DNA from: Henckelia pumila
Taxonomy: Eukaryota; Streptophyta; Magnoliopsida; Lamiales; Gesneriaceae
Reading direction: 5' to 3'
Assembly: GCF_033568475.1 (NCBI RefSeq)
Contig: NC_133123.1
Span: 6,386,001 to 6,450,000, forward strand
DNA: 64,000 bases
Shown here: positions 39,551 to 50,605 of the stretch, piece by piece
How the letters are laid out: each line of letters begins with the position of its first letter
Numbering within the stretch: position 1 is the first letter of the stretch
Translations under genes and position numbers: made by a program
Notes under the pieces: generated by a model
Told to the model about the DNA's origin: nothing
Database searches by the model: none
What the model saw: the letters and a program-made list of their open reading frames with translations, nothing else

Positions 39551-40900
39551 TGCTTCTTTGGGAGAAGTTTAGAGCAATAGGGTTTAATTTGAATGTGGAG
39601 ACGAAAGTTTGTGGAGATGTAATTAATAGGATCCACCTGCGTTATTAATACCATCTCTTTCTGTTGCACATTTATTGATATTCACTTTGCATTTTACTTA
39701 CTAACATCGTTTACACAGTGCTCATCGAAATATAACAACAATATTAATTTATCGTCTTTTTCTGTTGCACAAAACCTCACTAACATGACTTGCAAAGTAC
39801 CGTGTTAGTTAGGATTTATTCAGTGCACATCGAATACATGCTATCGTGTTAGTCAATGATTTATCGAGTGCACATTGGAAGACAGGTTCTATCTCATAAA
39901 AAAACAATATATATTAATACCACCTCATAAAGGAAACCTAAAAAATAAATAAATAGCAATATCAATATTAATAGCAATGATGATGATGATTATTATTAAT
40001 ACTGATATTAATAATGTAATAATAGTATTAATGATGATTATTGTGATCGTTATTATTAAAACATAAGTCAAAACATGTTCATTAGTTTATCCTTTTTGGT
40101 CCAAAGACAAATTTATTGTCTGTTATTTCTAATTTTGAATATGCGTGGAAGTTTACTTTTACAAAAAAATTGAATGCGTACTATGTATATATGTGTATAA
40201 ATTAGTATTTTGTGTAGCTAGAAAATATGGAGATTATATTAAAATATTTAAAATTGCATATCATAAATTCGGATAATTAGATTTTTCCATGAATATATCA
40301 TTAGTCCAAGTATTTACTCTATACATCACCTAATATTTATTCTACATACTATCGGGCGTAATCTAATATTTCTATACTATTTATATTATATTAGTAAGTT
40401 TGAGACACATAGATTAATTGAATCTGGTCATGGTTTATTTTTTGATTAAAAAATATAATTTTTTTAAAATTACAAGATATTCTATTTTTTAATAATGAAA
40501 CTATCCATGTCAAAAAAAAATCATTAAATTAACAACTTTTTATTATATTTGTGTCTTATTTATATCTATCATATCTTAACAAAATACTTCTTTATATTTA
40601 TTTAAACTTATATTTTATATAATATCTCAAATTTTAAAAAATACTTGATACATTAATGCTTAATATTTTTATTTTCTTATTTCGATTTAACTCGAAATCG
40701 TTGTATAACCATACACATTGAACAAACCCTATACAATAAATTTACTTAAAAAATGGTCAATCCTTCATTTATAATTATTCCATCCCTCGAACATCCCTCG
40801 AGAACAAAAAGATATTGGATATTCTACAAAATAGGCTAATATTTTATCTTATTTTAATTTATTTGGCTAAAGACAATGTTTACATGGTCAATTTACGAAA
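39551..40900. other. AT-rich spacer
   Basis: The word TCAGTGCACATCGAA and relatives recur (GTGCTCATCGAAA about 39718, AGTGCACATTGGAA about 39868), a loose short repeat. (ATT)/(GAT)-rich tracts lie at 39950-40060. No gene is seen. Confidence 0.4.
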
Positions 40901-42755
40901 AATAAGAAAGAGTTAAGGAATATAAGACGAAGCAACGAGTCAAAGCTAATTCTGGTACACGTGTCAAGATCGCATGCCAAAATCCAACAGGATGCACTCC
41001 ACCTCTACGTCTCTCTCTTCCTTCTACTCAACCCCTTCACAATCTCTCTCTATCTTCATTCTATTTTATTTTTTTAAATTTATTTTTTTTTCCATTTTGT
41101 TCTTAATAATTATTTATCCTATGTTCATCATGCTTTTCTGCTTTTGAGGTTATTTTTCCTTCATCAGTTCGTAAGTTCTGCTGCTTTACCTTTTGCTGAT
41201 TATGTTTTAAAATTTTCTTGTTGACTTGTATGCTTTTGATCGTCCGTTTACATATATGAAAGTGAGCTCTTCGCGTGTTTTTTGAGCTTTTCGTCTTGCT
41301 TATTAAATTTTTTGAGTTGGGTTTTTTTTTTTTTTTTTGTTGGGTTCGGTGGAGTGAAAATTTGGTTTTCGTGAAAAGTATGAAAATTGGGGTGCTGGCT
41401 TGGAGTATGGTGTTGTTTTCTGATCGATGGTTGACTTATGGGTTCGGATTACTTCTGCTTGAACTTTGGTATGATTACGGTTTAGGCTAGGTTAAAAACC
41501 TTAATTTGGGAAATAGAGGAAGAGTTAATGGCCTTTTCTGTATGGAAGTTTTATACTGTGTCAATCAAAGTTGAATTGTGAAAGCGAGAATATATTCCAA
41601 TGACAGGAAAAGGGTTCTTAAAAAGTTCCCTTTTTGAATGGGAATTTTCGTCTGGGAGTGATTGTGTTTCGATGGTATGTAGGGATTTCTGAGTTTATAC
41701 TCAACCTATTTGCCAAGGATTCTTGTCCAGAGTGTTCGGGTTATGTTTCTCATGTTTTAGTTTGCAGTTTCAAAAAAGTATAATCTTTCTCTTGGAATGT
41801 CTTGTTGTTCGTTTATGCGCCTATTGCAATAATTTTGCAGGAATATTTTCCACCATTGTTTTTATTTTTAATGAGAATTGCGATATTGATTTGCCGGGAA
41901 TTTAGTTTTTCGTCTTTCTTAATCTGCATATTGGTGATTCTTTTCTTTTCTTTTTTTGTTTGCATTCTGGTTGATTTTCGCCTCTCCATTTTCTTCTTAG
42001 TAAAAGAGATCATGCAAGAGTGAATTTATGTTTAATCAGTTTGCTGAAAATAATTTTTGATTGGGTCTGGCGGAGTTAATACCATGTCACGTCATTTTTT
42101 CTGTTTGCACGCGAATGGCTTCTTGACACAATTTATACTCTTTTGTCCGATTAATTAAATTTTAAGATCGTTTGGGTCGAAACCAATTACATTTGATTTT
42201 GCGATCCAATCACGACAAAACATTTACCCTCTTCCTTAATTGTCAAAGGTCTGTATTTATTGAGCTTACTATAATTTCAAGTCCTTATCTGATGCCCAAT
42301 CTTTGTTCTATAATAGTATTTGGAAAGTAGTTATCATGTCTTACAGTTGAATTCAATTAAAAAAACGTGATTAACTACGAACACAATGGGTAACTCATCC
42401 TTGTTTTGCATCAACAAAAGAGATGATTAACTAACTGAGCAGAAAACAATTAGCACCTTGTCTAAAAGAATATGCTTACTGGATATATCTATTGTGAGTT
42501 ACTGTTTTACTTTTTTTATGCTCTGCTGTCCTACGAGTTACAAATTGTCCATCCTTCTTCTTTCTTTTTCCCCTAGCATCTGTATTATGTTGTTGAAAAT
42601 TTGTTAAGATAATGATATGTATCTGCATTAGTGTTGAGTTTTCATATTTTTGCTGGAAATTGCAACAGACTATAATAGCTGATAGTTGTCAAATTCTTGC
42701 AGGTGAGTGCTGATAATCTTTGAACTTTGACTTTTACTTTGAAAATTGTTTCGCT
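40901..42755 (+). promoter_or_regulatory. Promoter, leader and probable leader intron of the 42756 gene
   Basis: A G-box/ABRE-like word (TACACGTGTCA) lies at about 40957-40967, followed by CT-rich leader-like sequence at about 41000-41060. A leader intron is likely: T-rich sequence from about 41150 leads to a pyrimidine tract and TTCTTGCAG ending at 42702, about 50 bases before the ATG. The donor is not certain (a candidate is GAG|GTTATT near 41149). Open frames inside this stretch, such as 41275-41490, are low-complexity and unsupported. Confidence 0.4.
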
Positions 42756-45238
42756 ATGGATTTCAAAGGTGTAGCCTGGGCTGGTGAAGTATACCAGAAA
42801 TTTGAGGCTATGTGTTTGGAGGTAGAAGAGGTTATGTACCAGGTAAGTACTCCCGTTTCATCTTCTATCCTGTTGATTGTTATGTCCTAGATATAAAAGT
42901 TCTTGTCGGTGGTTCTGTTTAGTTCCTTCATATAGTTTCCTTTGTTTTTTCTAAAATGTCATATATACTTGATATCGAATTATGAGTTTATGATTTTGCT
43001 GTGAGGTTCATGGCAATTGCCTTCAAATGATCTTACGTGTCAAATTGCTTATGTCTAGACACTAGATGCATTGTCCTTCCACTAAATATAAATTGACTGA
43101 AAGTATTTTTCTTTGGATGCAGGTTGATTCTATATTGTACTTTTATCCTTGATCTGACAGATCTTTTGATTATCCAACAGTATTGATTTTTGTACAAAAT
43201 AATTTAACCTGGGATTATGAAATTAATTTCGTTAAATTTACGATGTTGCTGTGGATATACTACATTGCACCTCTTTTGACATAATTACTTCTACTTTAAA
43301 AGTAGTTTTCAATAAATAAGCAGAACTACATCCGCCCATGAATAATGTGTCTACAAGTGGTTCTTTTTTCCCCTAGTATTTGATCATTATGCAAACACAC
43401 ACCTATTTCATTATATTTTGTTTGTGTTACCATAAAGCTGCATCTTTTTTATGCACAGCTGCAACTGTGTCTAGATATTAATTGCTTTTTTTTTTTAATT
43501 TTGCTTCTGCTTCAAATTCTCAATAAATATTGCTATTATGATATTTGATCGGACTGGAACTCTTTTTATCATTTTTTACAGGATACTGTCAAATATGTGG
43601 AAAATCAGGCACAGAAAGTCGGTGCGAGTGTAAAGAAATTCTACTCAGAAGTAATGCAAGATCTACTGCCACCATCTTGTGTAGATCCTGTGAAAGTTGC
43701 TGCTGGAGACTTATCTGTGAACCCTTATGCTCACACTGATCTTAGTAAGAAGCCAAAATCGTGCTTATTTGACGGCCCGAGAGAGCTAAAGAAGATAAAA
43801 ATTGAAGATGAAATCATCTCTGATACAGTTTTGCCTCCTCTCTGCTCTGGAGTTTTGGTTCAGAATACATCCTCTGATTTGTGTTCTTCAAAAAGTAAGA
43901 AATTGGGAGTATACCGACGTCCCATTGGAATCAAAAGGATTTCACAGCTTGATCGGCCTTCAAAAGTAGCGAGTCCAGCAACTTCTTTGTTGGGACTTGG
44001 TAGCAGTGAGAGTGCATCACGTGGTGGTAGCGGAAGTCATATGAAGGCCTCCGTCGACATGACTTTAAAATCATCCTCAGACTCTGTCGAAAGATGTGAT
44101 CCTGAACAAGTAAAAGAAAGTTCGACTTCTTCTGATGCTAAAATCAAGTCCTCTGTTGTGGACAAACTTATATCAGCTGGATCCGCTAGGCAGCAGAAAG
44201 ACGAGTCCGAGTGTACCTCATCTCTTGGTACTTTGTCCTCATTTACATGTGATTTCTATGTTAAATCCTTCTTTCATGTACGGTGTATCGTTCCTTGGCA
44301 GGCACATCTGTGAACGGCACTTTAATTTCTCAAACGGGCTTGAATAATACAACTAATGACTGCAACACTGAATCAGTGGGCGAAAAAGTCACGACATCTG
44401 TTGAAGGCATAAAACACTTACATATATCAGAGAATGGCTAACTTCTATTATTGTGGTATTAGGGAAAGAACGCATGTTAATTCAACCTTTGATTTTATTG
44501 TTTCAGACACAACCATAAAGAATCACTTGTTTTTCGAGCCATCTCCAGATACAAGGATTAGTACTTGCAATCTTGGGTTTCCCGTCGAGGAAGTTGTGCT
44601 GTCTAACGAAGGTATGTGAATCTAATCATTCAGAGATGGGTATCATTATCTATATCTTTGACGTTCTCTACTGGTAGACAGAGCATTTAGAATCGACGAC
44701 TAGTTTTATAACAGAGTTCAGATTCTTGGTAGCTAAATTGTAGCATTTCTGCTAGCAAAGTTGGTAGGTAGAACTTCTTATAAGGTAATTCTTTTACTGG
44801 AGTACTTTCTACCACGTGTTTAGATAACTTTGACATAGAAGTGATCCAGAATGAAGAAGTTGCTGAACCAAGCGCTGAAACTTTCGAGGCTTTTGAAGGG
44901 TCGAACTTGGCGGAAACATGCGTTTTCGTTGAAGGTGGCAATCTCGATTTCGTTTCACTAGGAAACAAAAAACACAAGTCGTACAAGGTCTCCTCCTCTC
45001 TGCCTGCACTGTTAGTTTCCTTTTCAATGAATGCGTGTTTGACAATCTTGATTTTTCGCAGAAAAAGATCCGCGACGTCCTTTCATCGAAACTGAGGTCG
45101 ACGAAGAAAGAAGGGCATAAGGATTTTGGTGGGAAGCAAAATCCAGAGGAGACGATTCATGCTCTTTCTATGGAATCTGACCGGAAACAAAAGATGGCGG
45201 ATCACGATTCTTTGGAATCTGAGTGGGAGCTCCTGTAG
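42756..45238 (+). CDS. Plant-conserved protein of unknown function, six coding exons
   Basis: Exons 42756-42842, 43582-44227, 44302-44406, 44507-44611, 44824-44987 and 45062-45238 keep frame and give 427 residues. I recognise the N-terminus (MDFKGVAWAGEVYQKFEAMC, VEEVMYQDTVKYVENQ, then SVKKFYSDVMQDLLPPS-type sequence) as one seen in uncharacterised proteins of many land plants; I know no assigned function. The middle is Ser-rich and likely disordered. The C-terminus has an acidic stretch, then a basic KKIRDVLSSKLRSTKKEGHK and ends SLESEWELL. No membrane segment or signal peptide is visible. Intron 3 appears to use GC-AG (GAAG|GC at 44406/44407): the frame otherwise reaches a stop at 44440-44442, and this donor is the one that keeps frame with exon 4. 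Confidence 0.8.
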
Positions 45239-45522
45239 AAACATAAGTATCTGTAAGGTAATTAAGCTCTCTGTTTACTATTACTGAAGACAATGCCTAT
45301 TATTGTGTCAATAACCGGCCTGCGTTGTAAGTAATGTCGCAATCTAACAACATCGAACATATATATGATCATGAGACGAGCAAGCTTATCCCGTTCGAAA
45401 TCATCAACCACCATAATATGTAAAGGCTGTTTATATTTGATGATTGATGTGTATGTTTCCTTCCCAGTCGTCGCAATATATTTTGCAGGGGAGGACGTAA
45501 TAGAATTTGAGGTCTACATACA
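45239..45522. other. 3' region of the 42756 gene
   Basis: Probable 3' UTR followed by sequence that leads into the SINE and Helitron-like end. No separate gene is seen. Confidence 0.35.
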
Positions 45523-45540
45523 AATTACTTTTGGTAGGTT

Positions 45541-45638
45541 TTTTTTTTTGACATTGGGGGTGGGGGTTGTAGGGTCTTGAACTCAAGACCTCTCCCATTT
45601 TTGGGAGGTTGATGCCACTTAGGCTAGAAGCCTTGGGC
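45541..45638 (-). mobile_element. tRNA-derived SINE with target duplication
   Basis: Read on the minus strand, the element starts near CCCAAGGCTTC, then has a box-A-like TAGCCTAAGTGG and a box-B-like GAGTTCAAGACC about 40 bases apart, and ends in a run of A. These are the internal RNA polymerase III promoter boxes of plant tRNA-derived SINEs. An 18-base direct repeat flanks it: AATTACTTTTGGTAGGTT (45523-45540) and AATTACTTTTAGTAGGTT (45639-45656), 17 of 18 identical. The good duplication suggests a fairly recent insertion. The unit is short (98 bases), so it may be a short SINE family or 5' truncated. Confidence 0.8.
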
Positions 45639-45656
45639 AATTACTTTTAGTAGGTT

Positions 45657-45688
45657 ATATACACGCATCGTGTGTATATATTTACTAG
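45657..45688 (+). mobile_element. Helitron-like 3' terminus beside the SINE
   Basis: A hairpin, stem ACACG/CGTGT with loop CAT (45661-45673), is followed by ATATATTTACTAG and then T. This fits a Helitron 3' end on the plus strand. The SINE has inserted just upstream of the hairpin, inside the presumed Helitron. Confidence 0.4.
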
Positions 45689-46064
45689 TATTAAATAAAA
45701 AATCGGTTTTTATGATTTTTTTATTAAATAAAAATAAAATTATTTTTTAAATTTGAGAAAGGTGTATTTTTATATGTAAAAAAAATATAAGAAAAACTTT
45801 TTGAAAATCATAAAATTTTAAATTTTAGTTTCCACTGCTTTTAAAATAACAATACCTATATATATATATATAAATATAGACTGGACATGAATACGATGCG
45901 CGTCACATAAAATTTATATGTTAAAACATTTTCTTGTTGTCTAGAAAAAAAAAATCAAATTGTCTTTTTAAAATTTTTTTTTATTAGTGATATGATCATT
46001 TAAAAATTTTAAAATATAAATACGGATTAAAAAATTATTTTATTGAGGTATGGTAGCTAGAAAT

Positions 46065-46190
46065 TTTCTTAATGCTACCAACTTAGTGCTACCAGAAGCC
46101 AAGCCATTCCTTTATTTATCAAAGATGCTGTATTAAGGGACTCTTTCACTTCTTAATGAAATGGTGTTTAGTTCAAAAAAAAAAAATTAT
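46065..46190 (+). mobile_element. Possible 5'-truncated LINE tail
   Basis: The stretch containing CCTTTATTTATCAAAGATGC and CTTAATGAAATGGTGTTTAG followed by poly(A) at 46174-46186 resembles 3' tails of plant L1 LINEs as I remember them. No reverse transcriptase is present and the target duplication is not clear. The following 46190-46370 is rich in T and A homopolymers. Confidence 0.35.
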
Positions 46191-46370
46191 GGTGAGGATT
46201 GTATTTTTTTTTTTTTTTTTGAAGATTCTACATTTGTACGTTCTACGGTAGAAGAAAACGAAGGAAGCATTTTTTTTTTAAAAAAAAAAAAAAGAAAGGA
46301 AAGGAAAAAAAAGGGGAGAGACTATTAAATTGCTCTCGCCTAGACTTTTCTTTCTTTTTTTTTTTTTAAA

Positions 46371-47467
46371 ACCATAACATTCATAAATCACAAAACGAAG
46401 TCACGAAGTATAACCTTAAAAAACCAAGCAGGTATAACCAAGGTTCTAAAAAACATGAAGCGTGAGAGCCAAACTTTAAGCTTTTTAAGCGTATATTTAA
46501 GCGTAAAAAGGCGTTTTTAATTTAAATTATAACTTTAGTCATATCACAAAATTAACGGAGTAAATAATGAATAAATATAATAAGTTCAAGTGTTATGCAT
46601 TAATTTTTTGTGATATTCTAATTCAATTTATTTCATCATTTATTTCATATCACGTGTCATCGAACATAAACTAAATTAATTGGTCTAATCCCTCAATATG
46701 TATTGTATTCACATCATCGCTACACTTAGTCATACAATATTGTACATTTCTAATATTGCTAACACTCACTAGTAAAATCGCTACTTTATGAATTATTTTC
46801 GTCTTATTAGTCGATTTTGGTTTTAGAAAAGTCAAATTTGCGTATTTAATGACACTTTACATAGTCAACTTATGTCTGACCGCTTTTTTACCGTTTTTGG
46901 ACGAAACGAAGCGTGTTGGAGAAATTTCAAGCTTAAGCGAGACTTAATCAAGCTTCTTGAATATTACGTTCGTTTGTATTATAAATAACTAGTATAATTA
47001 CACACACGTGTTGCGTGTGTATAAAATAATATAATATATTTAGTATTATATGTTATATACAAATAATATTTTTTTCCAATAATTTTTAAAATTATTATTT
47101 TTTCGGTTTCTAATATAAAAGTAAATTTAAAAGTTACTTATCATTTTATACTATCTATAATGCCATAATGGTTAGTTGAGAAAAATATAAAAAAATATAT
47201 AAATAAAATCAAAATTTTTTATTTATATTGTGTAAGGACAGTTTTGAAAAAAAAAGTTGGTGTCCTCACTTTAATTTCCTCAATTATTATATATATGGTA
47301 TAAATAATAAATTTAAAAAAATGAAGGTCATTCCATATCGTATCAGCAGTTATTTATTTATTTATTATTATTAATTTATTTTTTTATTTCAAAAAATTTC
47401 AAGATTTTCAATTGCTTTCAAAAGTTAACATAAACATTAAATGAGGTGCAAGCCCATATATATATAA
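46371..47467. other. AT-rich spacer with a Helitron-like end
   Basis: At 46440-46520 and 46910-46970 words such as GCTTTTTAAGCGTATATTTAAGCG and AAGCTTAAGCGAGACTTAAT suggest an old transposon of about 0.5 kb, ends not resolved. A Helitron-like terminus is at 46989-47020. No gene is seen. Confidence 0.35.
46989..47020 (-). mobile_element. Helitron-like 3' terminus
   Basis: On the minus strand a 7-bp stem (ACACACG/CGTGTGT, 47002-47020) is followed by TAATTATACTAG and T. An oppositely oriented relative ends at 47956, so the two face outward from a common region of about 970 bp. Confidence 0.35.
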
Positions 47468-48220
47468 TAGGGGTGTCAATTCGGGTGAGTCGGGTGGGTT
47501 CGGGTCGGGTTGACAAAAATAATTCTAAAAAAATCGTCAACCCGAACCCGGCCCAACCCAAAAATTTCCAACCTGAACCCGAACCCGAACCCGACTAACC
47601 CGCCTAACCCGATAAACCCTAACCAACTTGATTTTATTTTTTCATTTTTAACAAAATAATTAAATAAAAATTCAAAACACATAATAATAATATTAATATT
47701 TAATTTAATCCTATAATTACAAAATCTAAGCTTATATCTTTCTATATTATAATAGCTCCATGTCTTAGAATAACTGTTTGGTTTTTTATATGTTAGGACT
47801 GAATTACCCATAAGCCACTTTCACCCATTTTCTCCCCCCAATCCCCCCACTGCACGTTATATTTGCTTCTTATATATTTTTAAAAAAATCAAATATTTAA
47901 AAATAAAATTTAAAGATACGTATGTTACACACGCAAAGCATGTGCCAGATGGCTAGTATAATTTAAATTTGAACTTTTAGTTAAAGAAAATTTAAAGTAT
48001 ACTTATTACAAAAAATAAAAAAATAATTTTAAAAAATAAAAATTATACAAAATAAACATTAAATGACGAAAATCTATTATATCAATATACAATAATTTTT
48101 TTTCAAACATACAACGTATAAAATTAAAATGTAATAAATCTATCTTAATTTTATATAAATGATATTTTTCAGGTCGACTCATATCGAGTTAATGGATTGG
48201 GTTAAGTTTTGACACCCCTA
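47468..48220. mobile_element. hAT-type MITE with perfect 12-bp ends
   Basis: A 753-bp element has perfect terminal inverted repeats TAGGGGTGTCAA / TTGACACCCCTA. Flanking 8-bp repeats are ATATATAA (47460-47467) and ATATATAT (48221-48228), 7 of 8 identical, although both lie in AT-rich sequence. Just inside the left end is a run of CGGGT and CGAACCC words. The interior contains another Helitron-like end at 47926-47956. TAGGG ends and an 8-bp duplication indicate hAT. No transposase is visible. Confidence 0.85.
47926..47956 (+). mobile_element. Helitron-like 3' terminus inside the hAT-type MITE
   Basis: An imperfect hairpin (ACACGC/GCATGT around AAA) is followed by GCCAGATGGCTAG and T. If real, a Helitron lies within the MITE or the MITE captured its end. 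Weaker than the other four examples. Confidence 0.3.
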
Positions 48221-50162
48221 ATATATATGATTGTGCTCTAATTTACTTTAGTATAACAAGAAAGCTATACCTAAGTGACACTCCATGTCTCCACCCAATT
48301 TCAGTATTATTTTTGCCTATTACATCCATTTGTGTGGATTTTTCTTTTAAACCACCAAAAATAAAAAAATCTCAATAGATAATATAAATGTAAATTTTTT
48401 TTTAAAATTCAATATACTAATAATAATAAAAGTTCAAGAATAATGGAATAGAAATCTCGAATGCAAACTAAACGTGGAAGTCTATGATCAAATTTGCTTG
48501 GAATAGATGATCAATTTGTATTAATTAAAGTTAGGTGGGCGTAACCAATTTCTTTTAGGGTTTCTATATTCCATTATCATTATACTAATAATTGACACAT
48601 ATGAGGTGACAAAAGTATAATTCCAAATTACAATTATGTTATGAAAGTGAAATATAATATGCTTCCTCTCACTCGAAGAAATTTAATCCGATCCACACCA
48701 CGCAAGTGGGCTATTGTCTTTCCATTAAATCAATATCTCATTATAACATATGAATTGAATTATTCATATCTTAATCAAAAAAATTTAATTAAATTATCCA
48801 TATTCAATACGAGATCTTAATCAAAATCCTTGAAAGATTTGGTATCTTTTTTGGAAGGCATTTAAAAAAAAATAAAAAACGTTCGAGAAAAATAGGCGTA
48901 AACTTTCCTGTAATTTAGGGGGATTTTTGCGTTTTGCGCCTATTTCATGTAAAAAAAAAAATTAATAAAATGTAATTAAAAAAATAAATAAAAGGGGGAA
49001 ATACGCCTCGTATACTGAGAATTAGGTGGGGGAGTGAAGTGTATGTTTTGGATTCTAATTCTCCTCCATATATAAAGGTTTACCGAAGTTTCTAAAGTGG
49101 TAGACCCTACAATAAACAAACCTTATCGATATTGGAAATGCCAAACATGTCACTATTTATTATTTATATATAAACTTCATTTATTAACTATTATTTTTGT
49201 AATAAAATGACGATATACTCATATGGTTAAACTATTATTTTATCCATGATAATAAATGTGATTTTAAATCAAGATCATTTAGATTCTGAAGTTTCGTTTT
49301 TGTCCATACTGGACAAAATAAATAAATATAGTGTTTATTATTGAAGCATTTTCTAAATAGTACTACTCAGAAATGAATGGTTTTACTCAAAGTTGTAAAT
49401 ATTATTGTTAATTTATAGATTTTAATAAAATATTGTGTATTTAAAGTTAACTACAAATTAAATTTTATAAATGTTTAACGAGCATGCGAAGGTCATATGG
49501 AATGGCACATGGAAGATGGTAAGATCCACCACAAGATGTCTGCCATTTTCGATTTATGAAACTACAAACCAAGTCGATTATTCATGTTCTATTGTCCCAT
49601 TCGTTGACTATACCAAACATATGTCATTTTAACATACAACTATACTTAGTAAATATATTAAGAATTGACATGAAATTAATTTATAGCTGATTTATTTAGA
49701 TACACCATGGTTTATTTTTTTTTAAAAAAAAAATAATTGATTTCAATTTGGTCTCAATCCGATCCATTCCGATTTCAGAATTTGACACTTGTATATATCT
49801 AATCAATTTCCGTTTTGGATTGGGTTGCACTTCTAATCCGAAACTAATCTGATATCACTTGTATAAATAATTCGTTTTTTTTTCCATTTAAAATCACTAA
49901 ATCAATAAACTATTATTTATTTGACATAAATTAATACTCGTCAATGTGACTCAAGAGATAAAAGTCTATATCCACACGTTAAAATCTACTCATGCGTTTT
50001 TTTTTAAAAAAAAAACACTACAAATATTTTTCTACTCTATAATTTAAAATTATAACAAAATGATTACAAATGCTTGCAATACAAATTGTCCGTAATTTAA
50101 ATATTACCTTAACATTAATATTATTACTAAAAAAAATTAACTCTAATATTGTAAAGAGAAAA
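48221..50162. other. AT-rich spacer, nothing recognised
   Basis: Long AT-rich sequence with short homopolymers. I see no domain-bearing frame, RNA gene or clear transposon end. Confidence 0.4.
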
Positions 50163-50443
50163 TATTTTTTTTGGTCTATTAACTTGTTCAATTTTTTATT
50201 TTGGTCAATTAACTTTTCAAATTTTGTTTTTAGTACACTAACTTATAGTTTTCGGGTATTTTGGTCCAACTACTGAGTGACATCGAAAAATGCTGATGTG
50301 ATATCGGAAAGTGATGACGTAACACCGAAAAATGATGACATGTCTAATTGTCACATCAGCAATTGGATTAAAATCACTGAAAATTAAAAGTCAATGCACC
50401 AAAACAAAAAAGTAGACAAGTTATTAGATAAAAAAAACATTTA
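50163..50443. mobile_element. Foldback element upstream of the TBL gene
   Basis: The left arm, TTTTTTTTTGGTCTATTAAC and onward, pairs imperfectly with the reverse complement of the right arm ending near 50443. The centre repeats GAAAAATGCTGATGTGA-type words and ACATCAGCAATTGGA. Same architecture as the other foldback elements. It ends only about 160 bases before the TBL start codon, so it may supply promoter-proximal sequence. Confidence 0.5.
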
Positions 50444-50507
50444 CCCTATCTTAAATAATAATATTTATACAAGCATGCGATTCTTGCATAAAGTTACTAG
50501 TATCAGT

Positions 50508-50524
50508 ATGTATATATATATTCC
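50508..50524 (+). promoter_or_regulatory. Probable TATA box of the TBL gene
   Basis: TATATATATATTCCCC lies about 85-95 bases before the ATG at 50606, a plausible TATA position with a leader of about 60 nt. AT tracts are common here, so confidence is modest. Confidence 0.4.
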
Positions 50525-50605
50525 CCTGTTCCACATCGCCTTTAAAGTTTAAGCAAATATATATAGTTCAAATTTGAAGCCACAACTTCAAATTTAAGAT
50601 TCGAC

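Noticed and set aside
44302-44442. Shorter protein from the unknown gene ending after exon 3
   Set aside because: Possible as an alternative form, but the GC donor at 44407 restores frame with three further well-formed exons, so the long form is preferred.
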